Assembly: GCA_934778205.1 (NCBI GenBank)
Contig: CAKVOD010000007.1
Coordinates: 1-53,447 of the forward strand
Direction of reading: 5' to 3'
From: an uncultured Clostridia bacterium
GTDB lineage: Bacteria > Bacillota > Clostridia > Christensenellales > UBA1242
Length of the DNA: 53,447 nucleotides
Position numbers and translations under genes: made by a program. The notes below the pieces were generated by a model. That model was not told the origin of the DNA and made no database searches. It worked only from the letters and a program-made list of their open reading frames with translations. Of the stretch, positions 8,731 to 18,400 are shown piece by piece (the first letter of the stretch is position 1; the number at the start of each line of letters is the position of its first letter).

Positions 8731-9020
8731 CAAGGCGAGCCTTGCCGGAAGGGGACATACTCAGTTATGGGGTACTCATCTACTTGACCGCGCCAGCCAA
8801 TAAATAATGAAACAGCATCTAACAATAATGTTGCAATCCTTTTTTATTGACCGCGCCAGCAATCAAATAATGATATTTCTTTATTTCGCTAGCGCTGTCA
8901 TTGAACTGAGTACTAACGATATAGCGGGTTGCCCTTCCGGGAGATTTCTCCGCTACAGCGAAAACTACGTTTTCGCTTTCGGTCGAAATGACAATGGGGT
9001 GTGTACCTTACCACAATTTT
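8608..9020. repeat. Palindromic MITE/REP-like element, copy 2
   Basis: About 413 bp bounded by AATTGTGGTAAG at the left (8609-8620) and its complement CTTACCACAATT at the right (9007-9018). As in copy 1, TTGTCATTTCGACC faces GGTCGAAATGACAA and CCGGAAGGGG faces CCCTTCCGGGAG. Internal TTGACCGCGCCAGC occurs twice, opposed by GCTAGCGCTGTCA. Together with the stretch up to 9096 this accounts for nearly all of the tsaD-LRR intergenic region. It has no coding signal. The outer ends are better preserved than in copy 1, so it may be the younger copy. Confidence 0.82.
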
Positions 9021-9096
9021 AACACACAAAGTGCGTAAGTCGTACGCGCCAACATAAAAGAAAAACAACAATTTTTCAAAAAACGCCGAAAAACGT

Positions 9097-9125
9097 TTGA
9101 TATTTTTGCGTAATTGTGGTAAACT
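9097..9125 (+). promoter_or_regulatory. Promoter of the shared surface-protein cassette (copy A)
   Basis: TTGATA (9097-9102), 17-nt spacer, TAAACT (9120-9125), with a TGG extended -10. The box, the T-rich spacer and the GTGGTAAA core match the promoters at 47642 and 51438 almost exactly, although downstream genes and leaders differ. Confidence 0.85.
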
Positions 9126-9138
9126 AACGCTAGAAAGT

Positions 9139-9158
9139 GGCTTTAGCGCGCTAAAGCC
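9139..9158 (+). promoter_or_regulatory. Perfect 20-bp palindrome in the 5' leader of the LRR gene
   Basis: GGCTTTAGCG followed directly by its complement CGCTAAAGCC, about 6 nt after the predicted transcription start and just before the AAGGAG ribosome binding site. It could be a dimeric repressor operator or a 5' mRNA hairpin. It is absent from the leaders of the two paralogous cassettes. Confidence 0.6.
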
Positions 9159-9176
9159 AAAAGTAAGGAGTGTATT

Positions 9177-11282
9177 ATGGTAAAGTACTTAACTAAACGG
9201 GGGGGGGGGGCATCTTCTGAGGATAAGATAAGTCCTAAAAAAGCCTCAAAAAGCGCTACAAATTGCAAAACTTATAGCGCCGTCAAGCAGGGATACACAT
9301 GCCCAAAACAATGCGAATTTAGCACGCAAAACGCGCAAAAAAATAATGCAAAACTCGCAGTGTTTGAGAGCGAAAAACAAAGATATAAAGATTGCAAAGT
9401 GAAATCGCCTAACACCTATGCGTGCAAAAGCGACTCATCAAGCAAAGCAAAGTATTTGAGCATACAAAGGCGAAACAAACTATTTGTCGTGGGTTTGTTC
9501 TTTTTCACGTTTGTCTTTTGTTTGTCAGCAATGTTTATTGCTCCAAACAAAATGACCCCACAAACAACTACCCTCAATCCAGTAAATGCCGAAGTAACTA
9601 CTGACGATTGTGGTACTAATGCAAAATACACACTTGATTCAGTAACTGGAACGCTTACTATTTCTGTTAAGGATGGGTTTACAAGTGGGACAATCTGGGA
9701 CAATGTTTTTCAATCTCAAACTAATATAGTAAACGTTGATATAAAAGATGGAATAACCAGCATCGGCAATTATGTATTTGATGGCTGTAGCAGTTTGACG
9801 AGCATCACAATTCCTAACAGCGTGACCTACATCGGCGATCACGTATTTGATGGCACGGGATACTTGAACAACTTTCTTAATGGAACAGATGATGTATTAT
9901 ATAATGGTGTGCATCTAATCAAGGCTAGAGATATGACAGAGTGCACAATCGACGGAAACACCAAAACAATTGCTGGTGGTGCATTTAGAGACTGTAGCGG
10001 ATTGACGAGCATCACGATCCCCGCCAGTGTGACAAACATCGGCGATGCTGCATTTAAGGGTTGTACTAATTTGAATAACATCACGATCCCCGCCAGTGTA
10101 AAGAGTATCGGCGATGAAGCATTTGATGGCACAAAATATGTTAGTTACGCCCTTGGTTCGTTTGGTTCGATAATATATATTGGTGTGCATCTAATCAAGG
10201 CTAATGATGCTACAATAACAAAGTGCACAATCAAAGAAGGCACAAAAACAATTGCTGGTGGTGCATTTAAGAACTGTGGAAAATTGACGGGCATAGTAAT
10301 TCCCGATAGCGTGACCAGCATCGGCAATTTTGCATTTTATAACCTTAGAAAATTGACGAGTGTGAAAATAGGCTCGAGTGTGACCAGCATCGGCGATTAT
10401 GCATTTTCTGAGTGTAACGGATTGACGAGCATCGAAATTCCTGACAGTGTGACCAGCATCGGCGATTATGCATTTTCTGAGTGTAACGGATTGACGAGCA
10501 TCGAAATTCCTGACAGTGTGACCAGCATCGGCATTGGAGCATTTTCTGCCTGTTACGAATTGACGAGCGTGATAATAGGCTCGGGCGTAACCAGCATCGG
10601 CTTGGTGGCATTTTCTGGTTGTGGGAAATTGACGAGCATCACAATCCCTAATAGCGTAACGAGCATCGGCGATTATGCATTTTCTGAGTGTAACGGATTG
10701 ACGAGCATCGAAATTCCTGACAGCGTAACGAGCATCGGCACTGATGCATTTGCTGAGTGTAGCGCTGACCTTACAATATGTGGCTCGAGTACCACTGGCT
10801 CGGCAGCATATAACTATGCAAAAAATAATAGTATTAATTACGCGACGGCGTGGGTAAAGAAAGATTCAACAACACATATGCGCACATTTTATGGTTTTAA
10901 AACTAACAGCAGTGCTACAGCGGAGACCCAGACAAATAGCCATAATTTTGTTGACGGCATATGTAGTGAATGTGGCGCCATAGATGGATTTTCGATTACG
11001 CTTAATGTCACAACTAATGTATCAAGATATTTCGTGATTTATGTGTTAGATAGCAACAATCAACCAATAAGACAATTTGCTGTTACAAATGGCACGCAAA
11101 TTGAGTTTATGGTTGCAAAATCATCTGCGTTTACAATACAAGTGTATGAAACTTTGTATATGAGTGCAACTATTGGTGGAACAAAAACTTTAAAACGAAC
11201 TTATACAAATTTAACTGGAGATACAACAATTGCAATTGACATTAGTGGTGTAATGAATGTCAACAACTGGGTTATGATATGA
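9177..11282 (+). CDS. Leucine-rich-repeat surface protein with poly-G leader (phase-variable, ON)
   Basis: 701 aa. Codons 1-8 encode MVKYLTKR, then 12 G encode Gly-Gly-Gly and part of Ala; the frame is open. A polar, Lys/Ser-rich leader of ~100 residues precedes one membrane segment (about 101-121), with a possible signal-peptidase site after PVNA (about 138). Residues ~185-535 hold 23-residue BspA/TpLRR-type repeats of the form IPDSVTSIGDYAFSECNGLTS. Two 69-bp units (10381-10449 and 10450-10518) are identical at DNA level. The C-terminus has a CSECG motif and a beta-rich domain without LPXTG. Such LRR proteins usually bind host or microbial surface ligands. AAGGAG lies 7 nt before ATG. Start codon, promoter and G-tract position match the genes at 47702 and 51498. 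Confidence 0.88.
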   Translation: MVKYLTKRGGGASSEDKISPKKASKSATNCKTYSAVKQGYTCPKQCEFSTQNAQKNNAKLAVFESEKQRYKDCKVKSPNTYACKSDSSSKAKYLSIQRRNKLFVVGLFFFTFVFCLSAMFIAPNKMTPQTTTLNPVNAEVTTDDCGTNAKYTLDSVTGTLTISVKDGFTSGTIWDNVFQSQTNIVNVDIKDGITSIGNYVFDGCSSLTSITIPNSVTYIGDHVFDGTGYLNNFLNGTDDVLYNGVHLIKARDMTECTIDGNTKTIAGGAFRDCSGLTSITIPASVTNIGDAAFKGCTNLNNITIPASVKSIGDEAFDGTKYVSYALGSFGSIIYIGVHLIKANDATITKCTIKEGTKTIAGGAFKNCGKLTGIVIPDSVTSIGNFAFYNLRKLTSVKIGSSVTSIGDYAFSECNGLTSIEIPDSVTSIGDYAFSECNGLTSIEIPDSVTSIGIGAFSACYELTSVIIGSGVTSIGLVAFSGCGKLTSITIPNSVTSIGDYAFSECNGLTSIEIPDSVTSIGTDAFAECSADLTICGSSTTGSAAYNYAKNNSINYATAWVKKDSTTHMRTFYGFKTNSSATAETQTNSHNFVDGICSECGAIDGFSITLNVTTNVSRYFVIYVLDSNNQPIRQFAVTNGTQIEFMVAKSSAFTIQVYETLYMSATIGGTKTLKRTYTNLTGDTTIAIDISGVMNVNNWVMI
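9199..9210 (+). repeat. Poly-G tract (12 G), in-frame state
   Basis: Homopolymer at codons 8-12 of the LRR gene. Gain or loss of one G would shift frame in the leader and end translation early. Homopolymer G runs this long are classic slipped-strand contingency loci. Confidence 0.9.
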
Positions 11283-11284
11283 TG

Positions 11285-11317
11285 AAAGTGGTATAGCAAA
11301 TGCTATACCGCTTTTTT
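11285..11317 (+). terminator. Rho-independent terminator after the LRR gene
   Basis: 13-bp stem around GGTATAGC-AAAT-GCTATACC followed by a six-T run, beginning just after the stop codon. It separates this transcript from rpoB. Confidence 0.9.
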
Positions 11318-11368
11318 AGTAGTGACGGGGCGAATAGGAAAGGGAAAAAATATTTTTTTGGAAAATGC

Positions 11369-11397
11369 TTGACTTTTGTTTTTGTTTATGGTAATAT
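11369..11397 (+). promoter_or_regulatory. rpoBC promoter
   Basis: TTGACT (11369-11374), 17-nt spacer, TAATAT (11392-11397), with a TGG extended -10. The spacing is ideal for sigma-A. It gives rpoBC its own promoter instead of read-through from ribosomal protein genes. Confidence 0.8.
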
Positions 11398-11613
11398 ACT
11401 ATGTATTTTATCTAAATAATTTCGTTTGTCTTGATTTTTACATTATCACCACTCTAAAGGACGGCAAAATGCTGTCGTTTTTGTGACTAAAGCAGGTTTT
11501 TTGTTGGTCGTGGATGAATTTGCTTGTTTTCCGCTCCAAGTGGGCGTGAGGGGCAAAGTTTGGCGTGTGAAAGTTTTGACAATTGGAATGAAAGAACAAA
11601 ATGGGAGTGGCAA
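11398..11613 (+). promoter_or_regulatory. Long rpoB 5' leader with attenuator-like hairpin
   Basis: About 210 nt lie between the promoter and ATG. At 11460-11482 a 7-bp stem GACGGCA/TGCTGTC (one G-U pair) with an AAA loop precedes GTTTTT, resembling a weak intrinsic terminator. The rest (11483-11613) has no ORF with a good start. An upstream in-frame start at 11524 would add 30 residues with no similarity to RpoB, so this stretch is treated as untranslated. Attenuation of rpoBC is an inference. Confidence 0.45.
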
Positions 11614-14600
11614 ATGATTCAAAACACAGAGAATGGCAGACAAGCAGTCAAAAAGAGATATGGCAAAAGGGAACGCTTGCAAATATTGCGTGCGGATATA
11701 CCGATTGAGTTGCCGTATCTTATTTCTATTCAAAAAGATTCCTTCAACAAGTTTCTAAATGAGGGAATGTGGAACATTATGAAAGAGTTTACGCCAATCG
11801 TAGACTTTTCGGGCAAGGCGGAACTTAGTTTTCTCAATGTCAAACTTGACCCTGAAACCAAGTACGACAAGTACGAATGTATGCGCAGGGGGCTTACATA
11901 TTCTTGCCCTATCATTGCGACGTGTCGTTTGATTAATCGCGAAACTGGCTCAGTTGTGGAAAAGGAAGTTTATGTTGGCGATATGCCGATGATGACGGAG
12001 GAGGGGACTTTCATCATCAATGGTGTTGAGCGTGTCATCGTCAGCCAAATTGTCCGCAGTCCTAGCGTTTACTACAAGTCGGAAATGGACAAGACGGGTA
12101 TTCGCCTTTTTGCTGGGCAAATGATTCCTAGTCGTGGCGAATGGATTGAGTTTGAAACGACACCTCTTGGCGTCATAAAAGCAATCATCAATCGCGCAAG
12201 CAAAGTTTCTTTGGGCGTATTTTTGAAAGGTATGCTTTGGTCTTATGAGGAGGCAAAGGCATATATGAAGAAAATGGGCGTCAAAAAGGAGGACGAGTCA
12301 AGCACTAATGTATTCAATGATTACATTGCAAACTTGTTTGGTAATGACGAACTCATTTTGTCGACGCTTGACAAGGAAGCGCTCAAAAATCCTGAAGATT
12401 GTTTGATTGAACTTTCTAAAAAGTTGCGTCCAACCGAACTTCCTAGCGCTGACGCTATCAAGAGTTATCTAAATTCAGTGTTCTACAACGAACAACGCTA
12501 TGACCTAGCGCGCGTTGGTAGATACAAGTTTAACAACAAGTTGAGCCTTGCAAACAGAATTATCAAACAAGTTTTGTTTGAAGATGTCAAACTTGAAGAT
12601 AAGGTCATCAAAAAGGGTACGGAAATTGACCGTGACCTTGCGTGGGAAATCCAAGATTCAGGCATCAACGAAGTTTGGGTCGAAGTCAACGGCAAGGGGC
12701 ACAAGATGATTGGTAACCGTATGGTTCATCTTGACAAAGTCATCAACTGCAAGCCTAGCGAACTTGGCATTTATGAGCTGGTTCACTATCCAACACTTAT
12801 GCAAATTTTGTCGGAACACAAGACAAAAGAAGAAAAGTTGCAAGCAATCAGCGAAAATGTCGACAAACTTTGCACAAAGACGCTTACAATCGACGACTTG
12901 ATTGCGTCAGTAAGTTTCTTGCTTGACCTCAACGCTGGCATTGGCGTTACGGACTATATCGACCACTTGGCAAACCGTAGAGTATGTCCAGTTGGCGAAC
13001 TTATGTCGGGGGCTTTGAGGCAAGGTATGGTGAAACTTGTCAATCTTGCAAAAGAAAGTATGCAAGGGCAAGACCTCACGCAAGCCGACCCTACAACAGT
13101 TATCAACGCAAGACCTATTAATAAGGAATTGCGCAACTTTGTTGCAACAAGCCAACTTTCACAAATTATGGACCAAGTCAACCCGATTGCGGAACTCACG
13201 CAAAAAAGACGTTTGTCAGCGGTTGGTACGGGCGGTATCAAAAAGGAACGCGCGAGTGCGGAAGTTCGTGATATTCACTATACGCATTATGGCAGAATTT
13301 GTCCTATTGAAACGCCAGAAGGTCAATCAGTTGGTTTGATTAACTCACTCTCACTTTATGCAAAAATAAATGAATATGGCTTCATTCTTTCGCCTTACAG
13401 AAAGGTAGACAAGCAAACTGGAAAGGTTACTGACCACGTTGACTACCTTATGGCAGATGAAGAAGAAAAATATATAATCGCACAAGCAACTGAACCGCTT
13501 GATGCTGAGGGAAAACTCAAAAATGAACGTTTGGTCTGCAGATTCAAAGACAGAATTATTGAAGTAGAACGCGCGCGTGTTGACTATGTCGAAGTTTCGC
13601 CTCGTCAATTGCTAAGTGCCGCTACAACGACGATTCCTTTCCTTGAAAACACGGAAGCAAAACGTGCGTTGATGGGTTCCAACATGCAACGTCAGGCAGT
13701 TCCGCTTTTGAAAACTGAAGCGCCATTTGTCGGCACGGGTATGGAAGAAAAAATCGCTAGAGACAGCGGTGCAATGGTTCTCAGCGATTGCGACGGCGTC
13801 GTAACATATGTTTCTGGTACAAATATTGTTGTTACTGACAGTGACGGCAAGGAACACAACCACGAACTCATCAAATTTGTCAAAACAAACAAAGATACTT
13901 GTATGAACCAAAAGCCTTGCGTTGAAAAGGGCGAAAAGGTCAAGAAAGGGGAAGTTCTTGCGGACGGGTACTCAACCAACGGGGGCGAACTTGCGCTCGG
14001 CAAAAACTTGCTCATTGCATTTATGAACTGGGAAGGGTACAACTACGAGGACTCAATCCTAATTTCTGAAAGACTTGTCAAAGAAGATGTCCTCACTTCA
14101 ATTTATCTTACAACGCTTGAAACAAAATCAAGGGCAACAAAACTTGGCGATGAAGAAATTACAAGAGATATTCCTAATATTTCGGAAGAATCGCTTAAAG
14201 ATTTGGACGAACACGGCATCGTTAGAGTTGGTGCGGAAGTTCGCCCAGGAGATATTCTTGTCGGTAAAATCACGCCAAAGGGCGAAGCGGAACTAATCCC
14301 TGAAGAAAGACTATTGCGCGCAATCTTTGGTGAAAAAGCGCGTGAAGTTAAGGACACAAGTTTGAGGGTTGACCACGGTCACGGCGGTACGGTTGTTGAT
14401 GTTCAAATTCTTTCAAGAAAGAACAAAGATGAACTTGAACCGGGCGTAAACGAACTTGTTAGAGTTACAATCGCTCAAAAACGTAAAATTTCTGTCGGCG
14501 ACAAGATGTCAGGTCGTCACGGGAACAAGGGTGTCGTTTCAAGAGTTTTGCCAGTCGAAGATATGCCATTTATGGCAAACGGGCAACCTGTCGACGTCGT

Positions 14601-15396
14601 TTTGAACACTTTGGGTGTTCCATCTCGTATGAACTTGGGACAACTGCTTGAAGTTCACTTGGGACTTATCGCAAAAACGCTTGGCGTTCACGTTGCAACT
14701 CCAGTATTTGACGGGTTCAACGAAAACGACATTGAAAAAATGCTCAAGGAAAATGATTTGCCTGAAGACGGCAAGATGACGCTTTATGATGGGCGTACAG
14801 GTCAGCCGTTTGACAATAAAGTTACTGTTGGGTATATGTATATGCTCAAACTTGACCATATGGTCGACAGCAAGATGCACGCAAGAAGTATTGGACCTTA
14901 TGCGCTCGTTACGCAACAACCACTCGGTGGTAAAGCGATGTTCGGTGGACAAAAATTCGGTGAAATGGAAGTTTGGGCTATCGAAGCATACGGTGCTGCA
15001 AACATTTTGCAGGAACTTTTGACAGTTAAGTCCGACGATATTAATGGTAGAAACAAGACATACGAAGCAATCGTCAAGGGCGAACCTATTGCTGAGCCGG
15101 GAGTTCCTGAAGCATTTAAAGTTTTGATGAAAGAGTTCCAAAGCCTCGGGCTTGATATGAAGATTTTGAATGAAGAACACAAGGAAATCAACTTGAATGA
15201 GTTAAACGACGATGATGTTGATATTCAAAAGACAATCAAAGAACGTGACAAAGAACTCAAAGACATTGAAATTGCAGAAGAAATTGAAGATATTACCGAA
15301 ACTGAGGACAAAGACGGCATTGAGGCAGTTAGTCCGATGGTGGAAGATGAATTTGAAACGGACGATTTGTTCGATGATTATGATGATAATGATTAG
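11614..15396 (+). CDS. rpoB: DNA-directed RNA polymerase beta subunit
   Basis: 1260 aa, full length. Forms the catalytic core of RNA polymerase with RpoC. Conserved blocks run from IPIELPYLISIQKDSF near the N-terminus through CPIETPEGQSVGLINS, GANMQRQAVP-type ALMGSNMQRQAVP, YNYEDSILIS and KMSGRHGNKG to GEMEVWAIEAYGAA. ATG 11614 has GGGAG 6 nt upstream and fits the family start. In the rifampicin pocket the sequence is SQLSQIMDQVNP then ELTQKRRLSA: the residue equal to E. coli His526 is Gln (codon 530, 13201-13203), and Phe514 is Ile. The last ~40 residues are a strongly acidic tail. rpoC follows after 13 nt. No rplJ/rplL gene lies upstream. Confidence 0.98.
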   Translation: MIQNTENGRQAVKKRYGKRERLQILRADIPIELPYLISIQKDSFNKFLNEGMWNIMKEFTPIVDFSGKAELSFLNVKLDPETKYDKYECMRRGLTYSCPIIATCRLINRETGSVVEKEVYVGDMPMMTEEGTFIINGVERVIVSQIVRSPSVYYKSEMDKTGIRLFAGQMIPSRGEWIEFETTPLGVIKAIINRASKVSLGVFLKGMLWSYEEAKAYMKKMGVKKEDESSTNVFNDYIANLFGNDELILSTLDKEALKNPEDCLIELSKKLRPTELPSADAIKSYLNSVFYNEQRYDLARVGRYKFNNKLSLANRIIKQVLFEDVKLEDKVIKKGTEIDRDLAWEIQDSGINEVWVEVNGKGHKMIGNRMVHLDKVINCKPSELGIYELVHYPTLMQILSEHKTKEEKLQAISENVDKLCTKTLTIDDLIASVSFLLDLNAGIGVTDYIDHLANRRVCPVGELMSGALRQGMVKLVNLAKESMQGQDLTQADPTTVINARPINKELRNFVATSQLSQIMDQVNPIAELTQKRRLSAVGTGGIKKERASAEVRDIHYTHYGRICPIETPEGQSVGLINSLSLYAKINEYGFILSPYRKVDKQTGKVTDHVDYLMADEEEKYIIAQATEPLDAEGKLKNERLVCRFKDRIIEVERARVDYVEVSPRQLLSAATTTIPFLENTEAKRALMGSNMQRQAVPLLKTEAPFVGTGMEEKIARDSGAMVLSDCDGVVTYVSGTNIVVTDSDGKEHNHELIKFVKTNKDTCMNQKPCVEKGEKVKKGEVLADGYSTNGGELALGKNLLIAFMNWEGYNYEDSILISERLVKEDVLTSIYLTTLETKSRATKLGDEEITRDIPNISEESLKDLDEHGIVRVGAEVRPGDILVGKITPKGEAELIPEERLLRAIFGEKAREVKDTSLRVDHGHGGTVVDVQILSRKNKDELEPGVNELVRVTIAQKRKISVGDKMSGRHGNKGVVSRVLPVEDMPFMANGQPVDVVLNTLGVPSRMNLGQLLEVHLGLIAKTLGVHVATPVFDGFNENDIEKMLKENDLPEDGKMTLYDGRTGQPFDNKVTVGYMYMLKLDHMVDSKMHARSIGPYALVTQQPLGGKAMFGGQKFGEMEVWAIEAYGAANILQELLTVKSDDINGRNKTYEAIVKGEPIAEPGVPEAFKVLMKEFQSLGLDMKILNEEHKEINLNELNDDDVDIQKTIKERDKELKDIEIAEEIEDITETEDKDGIEAVSPMVEDEFETDDLFDDYDDND

Positions 15397-15409
15397 GAGA
15401 AAATAAACG

Positions 15410-18400
15410 ATGTTTGAATTAAACAATTTTGATTCTATACAAATAGGCATTGCATCGCCTGAAAGAATCAGAGAGTGGTCGCATGGCGAAGTAACAAATC
15501 CAGAAACCATCAACTACCGTACTCAAAAGCCGGTTATGGGGGGACTTTTCTGCGAAAGAATTTTTGGACCTAGAAAAGACTGGGAATGCTATTGCGGGAA
15601 ATATAAAAGGATTAGGTATAAGGGCGTCATTTGTGACAAATGTGGCGTTGAAGTAACTCGTTCGAGAGTTCGTCGCGAAAGAATGGGGCATATTGAACTT
15701 GCTACGCCTGTTTCGCACATTTGGTTTTTCAAGAGCGTACCTAGTAGGATTGGTGCGTTGCTTGATCTCACGCCAAAGACACTAGAACAAGTTTTGTACT
15801 ATGTAAATTACATTGTGCTTGACCCTAAAAAGACTGATTTGCAATTCAAGCAAATTTTGTCAGACCGCGAATATCGCGATTTGGTCGACAAACTTGGTGT
15901 TGGTTCATTTAGAGTTGGTATGGGTGCTGAAGCAATCAAAGAATTGCTTGACAGACTTGACCTCAAGAAAGAACTTGACGAGTTGACAGAATTACTTAAG
16001 ACTGCAAAAGGTCAAAAACGCATTAAAGCAGTCAAAAAACTTGACATTGTTCAAAGTTTCTTGAAAACGGGTAGCAAGCCAAGTTGGATGATTTTGGACT
16101 GCTTGCCAGTTTTGCCACCAGAACTCCGTCCTATGGTTGTTTTGGATGGTGGGCGCTATGCTACAAGTGACTTGAACGATTTGTATAGACGCGTCATCAA
16201 TAGAAATAACCGCTTGAAAAAACTTATGGAACTTGGCGCGCCTGAAGTTATTATTAGAAACGAAAAGCGTATGCTTCAAGAAGCGGTCGATAGTTTGATT
16301 GACAATGGTAAACGCGGAAAACCTGTTACGGGTGGTGCTAAGCAAAGAGAACTAAAATCTTTGGCTAGTATGCTCAAGGGTAAATATGGGCGTTTCCGTC
16401 AAAACTTACTTGGTAAACGTGTTGACTACTCAGGGCGTTCAGTTATTGTTGTAGGTCCAGAACTTAAACTTTATCAAATGGGCTTACCACGTGAAATGGC
16501 ACTTGAACTTTTTAAGCCATTTATTATGAAAAAACTTGTCGAACTCAATGAGGCACAAAACCTCAAGAGTGCTAGACGTTTGATTGAAAGAGAAAAACCA
16601 ATTGTTTGGGATGTTCTTGAGGACGTAATCAAAGACCACCCAGTTCTTATGAACCGTGCTCCAACACTTCATAGACTCGGTATTCAAGCGTTTGAACCTG
16701 TTCTTGTTGACGGCAGAGCAATGAAGTTGCACCCACTCGTTTGTATCGGGTTTAACGCGGACTTTGACGGTGACCAAATGGCTATTCACGTTCCACTTTC
16801 AATTGAAGCAAGAACGGAAGCAAGACTTTTGATGCTTTCAGCAAACAACGTCTTGAAGCCTTCCGACGGCTCGCCAGTTATGTCGCCTGAACAAGATATT
16901 GTCCTCGGTGTTTACTACATCACTGTTGAAAAGAAAAATGCGTTGGGCGAAGGTATGATGTTTGGTAGTGAGGAGGAAGCGCTTATGGCGTATGCCCTCA
17001 ACATTATTGAACTTCAAGCGCCAATCTATGTTATGCGCACTGCTGAATTTGAAGGCGAAACAGTGCGTGGTAGAGTTAAGACAACTGTTGGTAGAATTAT
17101 TTTCAACAGGTGTATTCCTCAATGCTTAGGGCTTGTCGACAGAACAAAGCGCGAAAATGTGCTTAATTACGAAGTCAACGAAACGGTTGAAAAGAAATTG
17201 CTCGGTAGCATCATCGCTGCTGCATTCCAAAAAGTCGGTCAAACAGAAACAATCAAGACACTTGACAAAATCAAGGCTTGCGGGTTCAAGTACAGCACTA
17301 TCGCTTCAATTTCTATTAGTGTATTTGATATGGTCATTCCAAAAGAGAAGAAAGAGCTTTTGGAAGAAACTCAAAAAGCAGTTTTGGAAAATGAAAAACT
17401 TTATCGTCGTGGTTTTGTTACTCACGCTGAAAAGGCACAAAAGAACATTGAACTTTGGAACGCTACAACTGAAAAGTTGAAGAAAATTGTGCTTAGCAAC
17501 CTTGACGAATCTAACAGTTTGAAGATTTTGGCAGATTCTAAGGCGCGTGCAAAGGCTGAACAAATCAACCAAATGTGCGGTATGCGTGGTATTATGTCAA
17601 ACACTTCAGGTGAAAAAGTTGATATTCCAATCAAATCAAACTTCCGTGAGGGTATGTCGACAATTGAATACTTTATGTCTGCACGTGGTGCTCGTAAAGG
17701 TGTCGTCGATACAGCGCTTAAAACGGCTGACTCAGGTTATTTGACTCGTCGTTTGGTTGTCGTTGCGCAAGACGTTGTCGTTTCCGAAATGGACTGCTTT
17801 GCATCCAACGGCGAAAAGCCACGTGGTGTTGTTGTTAAAGAACTTTGGGGTGACGACGCAGTTGTCGAAACTCTTGAAAGTCGTATTGTTGGTAGATATA
17901 CTGTCAAAGACATTGTTGACCCTAAAACTAAGGAAGTTATTGTTAAGGCTGACACAATGGTTACGCCAGAACAAGCAAAACGCGTTGAGGAAGCGGGCGT
18001 CAAAGAAGTCGAGATTAGAACTTGCCTTACTTGTTGTAGCAAGCACGGCGTTTGTGCTAAGTGTTATGGTAGAAATATGGCTGGTACTGATGTTGTCAAC
18101 ATCGGCGAGGCAGTCGGCGTCATCGCGGCTCAATCAATCGGTGAACCGGGTACACAGTTGACGATGAAAAACTTCCATAGTGGTGGTGTCGCAGTCGCTG
18201 CCGATATTACTAGTGGTTTGCCACGTGTCGAAGAAATCTTTGAAGCGCGTAGACCAAAGGGTGTCGCTACAATTTCGGATATTGCAGGTAAAGTATCCAT
18301 TAAGGACATTGATAAACGTCAAGAAATCACTATCACAAGCAAGGACGGTGAGCAGGAATCTTACTTGTTGCCATATGGTAAACGCTTGAAAGTTGCCGAT

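Noticed and set aside
4555..8733. ORFs within the palindromic elements
   Set aside because: They follow the inverted-repeat sequence, lack ribosome binding sites and are not kept between copies.
11524..11613. Longer RpoB start at 11524
   Set aside because: The added 30 residues have no similarity to RpoB; GGGAG is correctly placed before ATG 11614.
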